Assembly (NCBI RefSeq): GCF_016862955.1
Contig: NZ_BONY01000005.1
Span: 1 to 64,000, forward strand
Length of the DNA: 64,000 nucleotides
Reading direction: 5' to 3'
Source of the DNA: Rhizocola hellebori
GTDB lineage: Bacteria; Actinomycetota; Actinomycetes; Mycobacteriales; Micromonosporaceae
The translations under genes and the position numbers were made by a program. Of this stretch, positions 1-8,361 are shown piece by piece. Under the pieces are notes generated by a model. It made no database searches, had not been told where the DNA came from, and was given only the letters and a program-made list of their open reading frames with translations. The stretch's first letter is position 1; every line of letters begins with the position of its first letter.

Positions 1-2
1 TC

Positions 3-1289
3 GACGCCTACCGGCTGGGCGGCCAGCGGCTGTGGCGCATCGATCTCGGTCGCAACATTCGAGCCGGGGCGCACTACACGCAGTTCCAGGTCTACGACTA
101 CGACGGTGACGGGCGGGCCGAGGTCGCGATGAAGACCGCGGATGCCACCCGCTCCGGTACCAACCAGGTCATCGGCGACGCGAACGCCGACTTCCGCAAC
201 TCAAGCGGCTACATCCTTTCCGGCCCCGAATTCCTGACCATGTTCGACGGGCTCACCGGCGCCATCCGCTCGACGGTCAACTACGACCCGCCGCGCGGCA
301 CCGTCTCGGCATGGGGTGACAGCTACGGCAACCGGGTGGACCGGTTCCTGGCCGGAACGGCCTATCTGGACGGGCAACGCCCGAGCCTGATCATGGCACG
401 CGGCTATTACACCCGTGCCGTGATCGCGGCGTGGGACTTCCGCAACGGTTCGCTGACCCGCCGCTGGACCTACGATTCGGGCAGCAGCGGCGGCGCTTTC
501 GGCCAGGGCAACCACCAGCTGTCCGTCGGCGACGTCGACGCCGATGGCCGCGACGAGATCATCTACGGCTCGGCGGCCATCAACGACAACGGCACCTTCA
601 TGTACTCCACCGGCCAGGGTCACGGCGATGCTCTGCACGTCGGCGACCTGATCCCCAGCCGTGCCGGTCTGGAGTTCTTCAAACCGACCGAGGACGGCGC
701 CCACGCGGCGCACTATGTCGCCGACGCCCGGACAGGCGCGCTGATCCAGACCGCGCCCAGCTGCGCCTGCGACAACGGCCGCGGCGTCGCCGGGGACATC
801 TACGCCGGCAACGCGGGTGCTGAATTCTGGTCGTCGTCGGTGGACGGTCTGCGCAGCGCCACCAACAACGCCAACCTCGGCCGCAAACCCAGCTCCACCA
901 ACTTCCTGATCTGGTGGGACGCCGACCCGGTGCGGGAGCTGCTGGATCAGACCCGCATCGACAAGTACGGCACCGGCGGCGACACCCGCCTGCTCACCGC
1001 GAGCGGGGTGGCCTCCAACAACGGCACCAAAGCCACCCCGGCCCTGTCCGGTGACATCCTCGGTGACTGGCGCGAAGAGGTCATCTGGCGCACCAGCGAC
1101 AGCACCGCGCTACGCATCTACACCACCACAACCCCAACCACCACAAGGATTTTCACCCTCGCGCACGACCCGATGTACCGGGTCGCGCTCGCCTGGCAGA
1201 ACACCGCCTACAACCAGCCGCCACACCCGAGTTTCTTCCTCGGCAACGGCATGAGCACCCCACCACAACCAAATATCTACGTTCGCTGA
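3..1289 (+). CDS. yesW: Rhamnogalacturonan lyase, PL11 family (5' end outside window)
   Basis: The reading frame is open from base 3, so the start codon and signal peptide lie upstream of the window. The protein follows the PL11 rhamnogalacturonan lyase (YesW/YesX) pattern throughout: DYDGDG and DVDADGRDEI calcium-binding-like beta-propeller repeats, SGPEFLTMF, GNRVDRFLAG, RPSLIMARGYYTR, GHGDALHVGDL, SSTNFLIWWD, NNGTKATPAL, GDWREEVIWR and the C-terminal NQPPHPSFFLG. Members of this family cleave the Rha-GalA backbone of rhamnogalacturonan I by beta-elimination. About 430 codons are visible, most of the catalytic domain. A strong hairpin terminator follows directly. The downstream leftward operon handles rhamnose and arabinose, which fits the substrate. 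The family call is secure; endo versus exo action cannot be told from sequence. Confidence 0.93.
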   Translation, partial: DAYRLGGQRLWRIDLGRNIRAGAHYTQFQVYDYDGDGRAEVAMKTADATRSGTNQVIGDANADFRNSSGYILSGPEFLTMFDGLTGAIRSTVNYDPPRGTVSAWGDSYGNRVDRFLAGTAYLDGQRPSLIMARGYYTRAVIAAWDFRNGSLTRRWTYDSGSSGGAFGQGNHQLSVGDVDADGRDEIIYGSAAINDNGTFMYSTGQGHGDALHVGDLIPSRAGLEFFKPTEDGAHAAHYVADARTGALIQTAPSCACDNGRGVAGDIYAGNAGAEFWSSSVDGLRSATNNANLGRKPSSTNFLIWWDADPVRELLDQTRIDKYGTGGDTRLLTASGVASNNGTKATPALSGDILGDWREEVIWRTSDSTALRIYTTTTPTTTRIFTLAHDPMYRVALAWQNTAYNQPPHPSFFLGNGMSTPPQPNIYVR

Positions 1290-1300
1290 TGCAATGACAG

Positions 1301-1334
1301 GACGGCCTGAGGGGATCTCTCCCTTCAGGCCGTC
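1301..1334 (+). terminator. Hairpin terminator after the PL11 lyase
   Basis: Arms GACGGCCTGA and TCAGGCCGTC pair perfectly and the stem extends through a G-T pair and three G-C pairs to about 14 bp, with a loop of roughly 6 nt. There is no T tract, as is usual in actinobacteria. It starts 11 bp after the lyase stop. Confidence 0.75.
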
Positions 1335-1393
1335 GTGTGAGAGATGTAACAGCTGGATTGACGGCGGCCGAGTTCAGGCAGAACGTAAGCGGC

Positions 1394-1672
1394 ATGGGCG
1401 GTTTCACCGAGTGGGATGACGACGAGGAGATCCCGGCTGCGCTGGCCTGGGTGCGTAACTCGGTGGCCCGCGAGCTGGACGCGCAGCTTGGTCTGCGCGG
1501 AGAAGTGATCGTCCTGGCCGATGTGTGCGAGATCGCCTACGCGGTGGCCGTACGGCTCGGGTTGGAGTTCGGCATCGAGCGCCGCCCCTGGCCCGACTCC
1601 GATCCGCGCGAGGAGTCTTCTCTCGACCTGGACAGCGCGGTCTTCTACGGATCGATGATGCGCAGCGGATAG
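1394..1672 (+). CDS. Small acidic hypothetical protein
   Basis: A 92-aa soluble protein beginning MGGFTEWDDDEEIP; no family recognised. The N-terminus is strongly acidic, followed by an amphipathic helical stretch (residues about 14-50) and a segment resembling alanine- and valine-rich helices. An alternative GTG start at 1337 would add 19 residues but sits 3 bp after the terminator stem with no ribosome binding site, so the ATG at 1394 is preferred although its own Shine-Dalgarno is weak. The stop is 23 bp before the amidase gene, so the two may be co-transcribed. Coding bias is typical of the neighbourhood. Function unknown. Confidence 0.5.
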   Translation: MGGFTEWDDDEEIPAALAWVRNSVARELDAQLGLRGEVIVLADVCEIAYAVAVRLGLEFGIERRPWPDSDPREESSLDLDSAVFYGSMMRSG

Positions 1673-1695
1673 GCGGCGGCGCTACACTCCGGTCC

Positions 1696-2994
1696 ATGAA
1701 GCGGGGTGTGCTGCTGCTGGCGATTTTGCTCGCCGTCTTGACGGCCAGCGCGCCGCCGCCACCAACACCGCGCGAGTCGCCGGAGTCGATCGCCGCCCGC
1801 GGGGCAGGAAAGCCCGCTCGCGCCGACGGTTTGAACTGTCCCTCCACGTTGGACTGTGTATGGCTTCCCGCCGTTTTCGGGCCGGTGCTCGGCAGGCCGG
1901 GCGAATACAAATATGCGCCGGCCAACCGCCCCGCCCAGCCGAGGATCAAATACATCGTCATCCACGGCACCGAAAGTTCCTACGAAAGCACCATCGCCAC
2001 CGCGCAGAACCCGAGCGAGCCCAACAGCTGGCACTACTCGATCCGGTCGGGCGACGGCAGGGTCGCGCAGCACTTGGGGCTCAAGGACATCGGCTGGCAC
2101 ACCGGCAATCACTTCATCAGCTGGCACTCCATCGGCATCGAACATGAGGGATACGCGGGGGAGCCCGGCTTCTATACCGAGGCGATGTACAGGGCCTCGG
2201 CCACGTTGGTGCGCCATCTCGCGAGGCAGTTCGGCATCCCGCTGGATCGCCAGCACATCCTGGGCCACGACAACGTTCCCGGGATGACGCCGCAGTGGGT
2301 GCGGCGGATGCACACCGATCCGGGTCCCTTCTGGGATTGGGCACATTACTTCGAGCTGCTTGATGCGCCGCTGCGCGCCGAGGCGGGCAACCTGATCACG
2401 ATCGCGCCCGACTATGCGACCACTCAGCCCGCCTTCACCGGCTGCACCGCCCCGACCCGGGTGTGCCCCAAACACGGGTCGTCGGCGGTTCTTCTGCGCA
2501 GCCTTCCGCAGGCCGATGCGCCGTTGGTCAACGACCTCGTCCTCGACCCCGACGGTGGCGCCAGCACCATGAACATCTCGGATCAGGGCGCCCACGCGAC
2601 GGCCGGGCAGCGGTATGTCGTTGCTGAGGTCCGTGGCGATTGGACGGCTATCTGGTACCTGGGAAGGAAGGCTTGGTTTGCCAATCCGGCATCGTCGCCG
2701 AACGCTTTGCCCGGTTCCGGAAGGGTCGCGCGGCCCAAGACGGGAAGGGCAACGATTCCCGTCTACGGCTGGCCGCTGCCCGACCTCCCGGTGGTTTTGC
2801 CTTACTTGCTTCAGGCCGGGCAGGGCTACGCCGTCAGTGCCATCATCGATGGGTTCGAATTCATCATGACGACTGACGCCAGCGGGGCCCGCACCGGCGG
2901 GTGGACAGTGCGGGCGGGCGGGGCCTCCTACGCACAGATCCAATTCGGGCATCGGGTGATGTTCGTCAGCCTCGACGACGTCGACGTCACCTAA
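1696..2994 (+). CDS. Secreted N-acetylmuramoyl-L-alanine amidase (Amidase_2/PGRP fold)
   Basis: A 432-aa protein with a Sec signal (MKRGVLLLAILLAVLTASA) and a proline-rich linker. The amidase_2 domain covers about residues 85-235: VIHGTE (zinc ligand H90), SWHYSI (Y114), SIGIEHEG (catalytic-type E149) and LGHDNVPG (zinc ligand H191). The family hydrolyses the amide between muramic acid and L-alanine in peptidoglycan. The remaining ~200 residues form an uncharacterised C-terminal region that may bind the wall (SH3-like beta segments such as RYVVAEVRGDWTAIWYLG, about residues 305-325). The ATG at 1696 is chosen because it gives a clean signal peptide; the open frame extends further upstream only as out-of-context sequence over the previous gene. 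It ends convergently with rhamnose isomerase, overlapping by 4 bp. Confidence 0.88.
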   Translation: MKRGVLLLAILLAVLTASAPPPPTPRESPESIAARGAGKPARADGLNCPSTLDCVWLPAVFGPVLGRPGEYKYAPANRPAQPRIKYIVIHGTESSYESTIATAQNPSEPNSWHYSIRSGDGRVAQHLGLKDIGWHTGNHFISWHSIGIEHEGYAGEPGFYTEAMYRASATLVRHLARQFGIPLDRQHILGHDNVPGMTPQWVRRMHTDPGPFWDWAHYFELLDAPLRAEAGNLITIAPDYATTQPAFTGCTAPTRVCPKHGSSAVLLRSLPQADAPLVNDLVLDPDGGASTMNISDQGAHATAGQRYVVAEVRGDWTAIWYLGRKAWFANPASSPNALPGSGRVARPKTGRATIPVYGWPLPDLPVVLPYLLQAGQGYAVSAIIDGFEFIMTTDASGARTGGWTVRAGGASYAQIQFGHRVMFVSLDDVDVT

Positions 2995-4151
2995 GCGCCC
3001 CACCCGGCGGCTTGGCCGTCGGCCCGTTCGGCGCGGACCTTCTCGAAATAGCCCGACCGGCGATAGGCCGCCATCGGATCCGGGTCAAGACCCATGTCCT
3101 CGCGAAGCTCCCGCAGCATCGGCCGCACGTCGGTGTGGAACGCATCCATCAACACCGCATTCGCCTCCAGGACATCGCCGCTGTCCTGCGCCGCGCGCAG
3201 GGCAGGCTGGTCGACCAGGAGCGCCTTGGCGGTAGCCTCCTGAACATTCATCACAGACCGGATGACCGCCGGGATCTTCGGCTCGATGTTGTGGCACTGG
3301 TCGAGCATGAAAGCTATGCCCGCGTTGGCATTCAGGGCATCGGCCAGCACGATCTCATGCATGATGCGAAACAGCTGGAACGGGTCGGCCGCGCCCACCA
3401 TGAGGTCGTCGTCGGCATAGAAGCGGGAGTTGAAGTCGAAGCCGCCGAGTTTGCCGGCCTGCAGCAGGACAGCGACGATGAATTCTATGTTGGTACCAGG
3501 TGCGTGATGCCCGGTGTCGATGACCACCTGTGCCCGGTCGCCCAGCCGGGCGCAGTGAAGGTAGGCAGTGCCCCAGTCGGGCACGTCAGTCATGTAGAAG
3601 GCGGGCTCGAAAAGCTTGTACTCCAACAGCATCCGCTGATGGGCGCCGAGCCGGTCGTAGGTTTCGCGCAGCGCCTGCGCCAGCCGATCCTGGCGCACCC
3701 GCACGTCGTCCTGGCCGGGATAGTTGGTGCCGTCGGAGAACCACAGCTTGAGATCGCGCGACCCGGTCTGATCCAGGATATCGACACATTCCAGCAGGTG
3801 CCCGATGGCTTTGCGGCGGATCGCCGGATCGGGGTTGGTGACGCTGCCGAGCTTGTAGTCGTTGTCCTGGAACACGTTGGTGTTGATGGTGCCCAGCGCG
3901 ATGCCCAGCTCGGCGGCGGCGTCGGACAGCTTGGCATAGTCGGCGACCCTGTCCCACGGGATGTGCAGCGCGACCGTGGGCGCGACACCGGTGAACCGGT
4001 GCACGGTGGCCGCGTCGGCGATCTTTTCGTAGGGATCGCGCGGCACGCCCTCCTGCGGGAACACTTTGAACCGTGTTCCCGAGTTGCCGTAGGCCCAGGA
4101 GGCCGTCTCGATGCGCTGCGCGCGCAGCGCCTGCTTGGCAAGGTGAGTCAT
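2991..4151 (-). CDS. rhaI: L-rhamnose isomerase
   Basis: A 386-aa TIM-barrel sugar isomerase of the xylose-isomerase-like L-rhamnose isomerase family. It should convert L-rhamnose to L-rhamnulose in the cytoplasm. Visible landmarks: TINTNVFQDNDYK, LKLWFSDGTNYPGQDD, MLLEYKLFEPAFY (metal-ligand-type E177), VIDTGHHAPGTN (D212, H215), GGFDFNSRFYADDDL and FMLDQCHN. In the GGFDF segment the residue that is His in some characterised relatives (GFHFN) is Asp239; this may be a clade feature. It is the last gene of the leftward operon and its ATG overlaps the rhaM stop codon (ATGA), so translation is coupled. No rhamnulokinase or rhamnulose-1-phosphate aldolase follows here; those steps must be encoded elsewhere. 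Confidence 0.92.
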   Translation of the reverse strand: MTHLAKQALRAQRIETASWAYGNSGTRFKVFPQEGVPRDPYEKIADAATVHRFTGVAPTVALHIPWDRVADYAKLSDAAAELGIALGTINTNVFQDNDYKLGSVTNPDPAIRRKAIGHLLECVDILDQTGSRDLKLWFSDGTNYPGQDDVRVRQDRLAQALRETYDRLGAHQRMLLEYKLFEPAFYMTDVPDWGTAYLHCARLGDRAQVVIDTGHHAPGTNIEFIVAVLLQAGKLGGFDFNSRFYADDDLMVGAADPFQLFRIMHEIVLADALNANAGIAFMLDQCHNIEPKIPAVIRSVMNVQEATAKALLVDQPALRAAQDSGDVLEANAVLMDAFHTDVRPMLRELREDMGLDPDPMAAYRRSGYFEKVRAERADGQAAGWGA

Positions 4152-4489
4152 GTCGCCCCTCCCAGCTGATCGTCCAGGTTGAACACCTCATCCAGGACTT
4201 GGAAACCACGGTCGGGCCGCCCTCCCGGCAGGTCGGCGAAGAACGGCGCCATTTCGGCCTGCCAGCGGCGGTTCACGTCGGTGTGTTCCATGGCTTCCAG
4301 GCACGCCTGCAGGTCCTCGGTCAGGAAGTAGCCGACGAGCAGGCCATCATCGCGCAGAAAAAGCGAATAGTCGTGCCATCCGGCGTCACGAAGGGCGGCG
4401 AGCATCTCCGGCCACACGGCCGCATGCCGTTTCCGGTATTCATCCAGGCGCTCCGGGCGCACTTGAAGGGTGAAGCAGACGCGGCGCAC
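4148..4489 (-). CDS. rhaM: L-rhamnose mutarotase
   Basis: A 113-aa protein of the ferredoxin-like RhaM (DUF718) family, which interconverts the alpha and beta anomers of L-rhamnose to feed the isomerase. Family landmarks are VCFTLQVRPERLDEYRKRH near the N-terminus, WPEML, GWHDYSLFLRDDGLLVGYF, and W-rich WQAEMAPFF near the C-terminus. Start: GTG at 4489, with a perfect AGGAGG 6 nt upstream inside the end of the GH51 gene; the frame continues upstream but only as an unlikely shadow of GH51. Length matches the family (about 104-110 aa). The stop overlaps the rhaI start. Confidence 0.93.
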   Translation of the reverse strand: MRRVCFTLQVRPERLDEYRKRHAAVWPEMLAALRDAGWHDYSLFLRDDGLLVGYFLTEDLQACLEAMEHTDVNRRWQAEMAPFFADLPGGRPDRGFQVLDEVFNLDDQLGGAT

Positions 4490-4500
4490 AGTGTTCCTCC

Positions 4501-5967
4501 TCAGCCAAGCCTGATCATGTTCCAGGACATCGGTGGCAGCTCGGTGGCGTGGTGGGGACGGGGGGTGACCCTGTCCGGGTGCTCGGCGGTGTTGGTGGCG
4601 TGCCTGTCCGGGTCGGCGAGCACCAGATGTTCCAGCACCTTCAGCGCTGGAATGTCGATGCTCAGCCGCAGCGGCCGGGTCAGGTCGCGGTTCACCGCGA
4701 AGACCGTGACTGTGCCGTCCTCCGCCTGGACGGCGGTCGCATGCAGCAGCGGCACGTCGCCGTACTTGGCGGTCTCGTAAGCCGGTGAGTCGATGGCGGT
4801 TTGCAGCACCTTTCCCCGGCCGTAACGGGCGGCCTGGGCGAACGGATAGAAGGTGGTCTGCCGCCACGCTGCGCCGCCCGGCTCGGTCATGATGGGGCCG
4901 ATGACGTTGACGAGCTGGGCCAGGCAGGCCGCGGTGACCCGGTCGCAGCGGCGCAGCAGGCTGATCAGGAGGCTGCCCACCACCACCGCATCGGTCACCG
5001 TGTAGACGTCTTCGAGCAGCCGCGGCGCGACCGTCCACTGCGGAGGGTCGATGTCCTTGGGGCGGTTCATGTACCACACGTTCCACTCGTCGAAGGAGAT
5101 CTCGATCCGCTTCGGGGAGCGCAGGGTGGCCCCGACGTGGTCGCAGGTCGCCACCACGGCGTCGATGAAATGCTCCATGTCGGTGGCGCTGGCGAGGAAA
5201 CTGCCGACGTCGCCGTCGCGCTCCTCGTAATAGGCGTGGCAGGAGATGTAGTCCACGGCGTCGTAGGCGTGTTCCAGGACTTCGCGTTCCCAGCTGCCGA
5301 AGGTGGGCATGGACGAACCGGAGCTGCCGCACACGATCAGCCGGAGATCCTCGTCGATCATGCGCATGGCCCGCGCGGTCTGCGTGGCCAGGCGCCCGTA
5401 TTCGGGGGCGGGCTTGTGCCCGATCTGCCAGAAGCCGTCCATCTCGTTGCCAAGGCACCACAGCCGCACGCCGTAGGGGTCGGCCGCGCCGTGGGCCCGG
5501 CGCAGGTCGGAAAGAGCGGTGCCTTCCGGAAAGTTGCAATATTCCAAGAGGTCACATGCTTCCTGAAGGCCCCGGGTGCCGAGGTTGACGGCGAGCATCG
5601 GCTCGGCCTGCACCTCGCGCACGAACCGCATGAACTCGGCCAGCCCGAACTCGTTGGTCTCCACCGATTTCCAGGCCGGCTCGAGCCGCCGGGGCCGCTG
5701 CGCCACCGGGCCGACGCCGTCCTCCCACCTGTACCCGGAGACGAAGTTGCCGCCGGGGTAGCGCACCATGGTCACCCCTAGCTCGCGTACCAGGGCGAGG
5801 ACGTCGGTGCGCAGGCCGTGCTCGTCGGCTGCGGGATGGCCGGGCTCGTAAAGGCCGGTGTAGACGCAGCGCCCCAGGTGCTCGACGAAGGAGCCGAACA
5901 GCCGTGGGTTCACCTCACCAACCACAAAGGACGTTTCAAACGTCATGGACGCGTGTAGCTCAGACAT
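4501..5967 (-). CDS. abfA: Alpha-L-arabinofuranosidase, GH51
   Basis: A 488-aa intracellular GH51 enzyme (no signal peptide), expected to release terminal arabinose from imported arabinan or rhamnogalacturonan side-chain oligosaccharides. Landmarks: NPRLFGSFVEHLGRCVYTGLY, MVRYPGGNFVSGYRWEDG, CLGNEMDGFWQIGHK with acid/base E175, and SFDEWNVWYM with nucleophile E294. The TIM barrel spans roughly residues 1-370 and the C-terminal beta-sandwich about 380-488. Length matches the family. It lies between the DUF624-like gene (8-bp overlap at the start) and rhaM (11-bp gap), so it belongs to the same operon. Confidence 0.95.
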   Translation of the reverse strand: MSELHASMTFETSFVVGEVNPRLFGSFVEHLGRCVYTGLYEPGHPAADEHGLRTDVLALVRELGVTMVRYPGGNFVSGYRWEDGVGPVAQRPRRLEPAWKSVETNEFGLAEFMRFVREVQAEPMLAVNLGTRGLQEACDLLEYCNFPEGTALSDLRRAHGAADPYGVRLWCLGNEMDGFWQIGHKPAPEYGRLATQTARAMRMIDEDLRLIVCGSSGSSMPTFGSWEREVLEHAYDAVDYISCHAYYEERDGDVGSFLASATDMEHFIDAVVATCDHVGATLRSPKRIEISFDEWNVWYMNRPKDIDPPQWTVAPRLLEDVYTVTDAVVVGSLLISLLRRCDRVTAACLAQLVNVIGPIMTEPGGAAWRQTTFYPFAQAARYGRGKVLQTAIDSPAYETAKYGDVPLLHATAVQAEDGTVTVFAVNRDLTRPLRLSIDIPALKVLEHLVLADPDRHATNTAEHPDRVTPRPHHATELPPMSWNMIRLG

Positions 5968-6601
5968 GCCCGTTCCTCTCAGCGGCCGCTTTCGCGGTGG
6001 CGGGATGTCTGAACTCTATTGCCACGGCGGCGACAGCATTGGCAGGCGACCGGCGACCGGCGGAGCGGGGCCTGGACTCGATTGCCACGGCGGCGACAGC
6101 GAGCGGGCCGGCGACAAGAAGGGCGGTGATGGGCACCAGGGCGACGATCCCGACGGCGCAGGCGGCGGCGAGCAGCAGCAGTGCGGAGCCACCCAGGTCG
6201 TGGCCGGCCCCGCGGGCCGCGGCCGCCAATTCTGTGCGCCAGCGCCGGTCTGGCTGCCACCCCCCGGCTAGCCGCAGCGCGATCACGGCCGCGGTGGCGG
6301 CGGCAAGGGAGAGCAGCGCTGCCAACGGTTTTGCGCCGGGGACGCCGGCGCTGATCGCGACGATGTCCACTGCCGTGACGGCGAGGGCGCAGGATGGTCC
6401 CCACCAAAGGAAAGGAGCGGAGCCCGCGACGGCCCGAAAGCGGCTCAGGTAGGTGCGCGGCCCCACCGCAGACCCGTCGCGCAGCATCGTGCAGGCGGTG
6501 ACGAAGGCGGGGTAGGCGGTGACGATCGGGATCGCGGCCAGCGCGGTGAACAGGCCGAGCAGCAGGCAGTCGGCGAAAAGCGCGAAGCGTCCGCCGGTCA
6601 T
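5960..6601 (-). CDS. DUF624/YesL-like membrane protein
   Basis: A 213-aa hydrophobic protein with four to five predicted membrane segments (about residues 8-30, 70-95, 97-115, 145-180). The N-terminal pattern with AYPAFVTACTMLRDG matches the DUF624 (YesL) group, small membrane proteins commonly encoded beside plant-polysaccharide ABC importers. The ATG at 6601 overlaps the upstream permease stop by 4 bp, and the end overlaps the GH51 start. The C-terminus contains an in-frame duplication: a 20-nt sequence at 6018-6037 recurs at 6081-6100, so the peptide AVAAVAIE appears twice. Role unknown, presumably accessory to oligosaccharide uptake. Confidence 0.72.
   Translation of the reverse strand: MTGGRFALFADCLLLGLFTALAAIPIVTAYPAFVTACTMLRDGSAVGPRTYLSRFRAVAGSAPFLWWGPSCALAVTAVDIVAISAGVPGAKPLAALLSLAAATAAVIALRLAGGWQPDRRWRTELAAAARGAGHDLGGSALLLLAAACAVGIVALVPITALLVAGPLAVAAVAIESRPRSAGRRSPANAVAAVAIEFRHPATAKAAAERNGHV
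6018..6100 (-). repeat. In-frame 20-bp direct repeat in the DUF624-like gene
   Basis: The sequence attgccacggcggcgacagc occurs at 6018-6037 and again at 6081-6100, 63 bp (21 codons) apart and in phase, duplicating the peptide AVAAVAIE near the protein C-terminus. Confidence 0.9.
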
Positions 6602-7440
6602 CCGTTCATCCCTGTTGTTGCCACTCCCTCAACCAGGAACCGCTGGAAAGCAAAGAAGAACAGCCCGATCGGCAACAGCGTGAGCACCGACATCGCCATC
6701 ATCGCGCCGTAGGAGGTCTGGCTGGTCTGATCGATGAAAAGGCGAAGGGCCAGCGGCAGGGTGTAGTTGTCGGGGGTGTTGAGGTAGATCAGCTGGCTGA
6801 GGAAGTCGTTCCAGCTCCAGATGAACGTGAAGATGGCGGTGGTGACCAGGGCCGGTTTCGTCAGCGGCAGCACGATGTGACGAAACGTCTGGACCGGGCC
6901 GCAGCCGTCGATGCGTGCGGCGTCACCCAGCTCGCGCGGCAGAGCGCGCATGAACTGGACGATCAGGAAGACGAAGAAGGCGTCGGTGGCGAGCAGCTTG
7001 GGCAGCACCAGCGGCCAGAACGTGTCGACCAGGCCGAGGCGCTGGAAAATGGTGTACTGCGGGATGAGCAGGACGTGGATCGGCAGCATGATGGTGCCGA
7101 TCATGAATGCGAACAGCACCCCGCGCAGGCGGAATCGCAGCCACGCGAAGGCATAGGCGGCCAGCGCGCACGAGGCCACGTTGCCCAGCACCGAACCGAG
7201 CGAGACGATCAGCGAGTTGGTCAGGAAGCGCCAGACGCTGATGCCGGCCGCGCCCTCGAAGACCTCGCTGTAGTTGCTGCCGATCACCTTCTGCGGCAGG
7301 AGGCTGAGGCTGGACAGGATTTCGTTGGCGGGCTTGAACGAGGAGGACACCAGCCACACGATCGGGTAGAGCAGGGCGGCCAACATGGCTAGGCACACCG
7401 CGTGCCAGGCGAAGCGGCGCCAGCCGCGGGACGCGGTCAT
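6598..7440 (-). CDS. Carbohydrate ABC transporter permease (MalG-type)
   Basis: A 280-aa inner-membrane permease with six predicted TM segments. It carries the EAA-loop region ELGDAARIDGCGPVQTFRHIVLPL that contacts the ATPase, and the C-terminal YGAMMAMSVLTLLPIGLFFFAFQRFLVEGV typical of the MalG/CUT1 family. The ATG at 7440 overlaps the stop of the first permease (ATGA); a much longer frame upstream is a shadow of that gene. No ABC ATPase is encoded in this operon, as is common in actinobacteria where a shared MsiK-type ATPase energises CUT1 importers (inference). Confidence 0.93.
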   Translation of the reverse strand: MTASRGWRRFAWHAVCLAMLAALLYPIVWLVSSSFKPANEILSSLSLLPQKVIGSNYSEVFEGAAGISVWRFLTNSLIVSLGSVLGNVASCALAAYAFAWLRFRLRGVLFAFMIGTIMLPIHVLLIPQYTIFQRLGLVDTFWPLVLPKLLATDAFFVFLIVQFMRALPRELGDAARIDGCGPVQTFRHIVLPLTKPALVTTAIFTFIWSWNDFLSQLIYLNTPDNYTLPLALRLFIDQTSQTSYGAMMAMSVLTLLPIGLFFFAFQRFLVEGVATTGMNG

Positions 7441-8357
7441 CGCCCGTCCTCCCCGGCGTAGAACACCCACATGCGCGCGGTGCGGAACAGCAGGGCGGTG
7501 ATGGCCGCGATGGCGATCACCAGCAGCCAGGCCATCGCCGATGCGTAACCCATGCGGTATTCGGTGAAGCCTTTCTGGTACAGGTAAAGGGTGTAGAAGA
7601 GGGTGGAGTCGGTGGGCCCGCCCCGGCCGCCGCTGACCACGAACGCGCCGGTGAACGCCTGGAAGGCGTGGATGGTCTCCAGCACCAGATTGAAGAAGAT
7701 GACCGGCGAGAGCATGGGCAGGGTCACCGAGCGGAAGGTGCGCCACCAGCCCGCGCCGTCGACGGCCGCCGCGTCGTAGAGCTCGGCCGGGATCTGTTTG
7801 AGCCCGGCCAGAAAGATCACCATCGGAGCGCCGAACTGCCACACCGCGAGCGCCACGATGACCAGCAGCGCATAGCGCGGCGAGGCGACCCACCCTCCGG
7901 TGTGGATGCCCAAAGTGGACAGTGACTGGTCGACGATCCCGTTGGTGTCGAAGATGACCCGCCACACCAGCGCCACCGCGACGCTGGCGCCGAGCAGTGA
8001 GGGGGCATAGAAGGCCGATCGGTAGAAGCCCTGGGCGCGGCTGGCCCGGTTGAGCAGCATCGCGACCGCAAGCGCGGCAACGAGTTTGAGCGGCGTCGAC
8101 AGCGCCACGTATTTGACGGTCACCCACACCGCGGTGAGGAAGCGGGGATCGTCGAGCAGCAACCGCCGATAGTTGGCCAGGCCGATCCACCGCGGGGTGG
8201 TGAACAGGTCGTAGTTGGTGAAGGACAGGTAGAGCGAGGCGAGCATCGGGCCCACGGTGAGCAGAAGGGCTCCGGCCATCCAGGGCGACAGGAAGAGGTA
8301 GGCGATGCCGGGGCGATCGCCGTACCTCGTCCTGGTGCGTTGTCTCAGTGCTGTCAT
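7437..8357 (-). CDS. Carbohydrate ABC transporter permease (MalF-type)
   Basis: A 306-aa permease with six TM segments, beginning with the cytoplasmic RQRTRTRYGDRPGIAYLFLSPWM start common in CUT1 MalF/UgpA-like subunits. The EAA loop is IPAELYDAAAVDGAGWWRTFRSVTLPML. It pairs with the overlapping MalG-type gene downstream and the binding protein 4 bp upstream to form an importer for oligosaccharides released by pectin or rhamnogalacturonan breakdown (substrate inferred from neighbours). Confidence 0.93.
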   Translation of the reverse strand: MTALRQRTRTRYGDRPGIAYLFLSPWMAGALLLTVGPMLASLYLSFTNYDLFTTPRWIGLANYRRLLLDDPRFLTAVWVTVKYVALSTPLKLVAALAVAMLLNRASRAQGFYRSAFYAPSLLGASVAVALVWRVIFDTNGIVDQSLSTLGIHTGGWVASPRYALLVIVALAVWQFGAPMVIFLAGLKQIPAELYDAAAVDGAGWWRTFRSVTLPMLSPVIFFNLVLETIHAFQAFTGAFVVSGGRGGPTDSTLFYTLYLYQKGFTEYRMGYASAMAWLLVIAIAAITALLFRTARMWVFYAGEDGR

Positions 8358-8361
8358 CTGC

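Noticed and set aside
2901..4169. Long open frame on the + strand across the rhamnose isomerase gene
   Set aside because: It is a high-GC shadow; the opposite strand encodes a clear rhamnose isomerase and the + frame has no recognisable motif.
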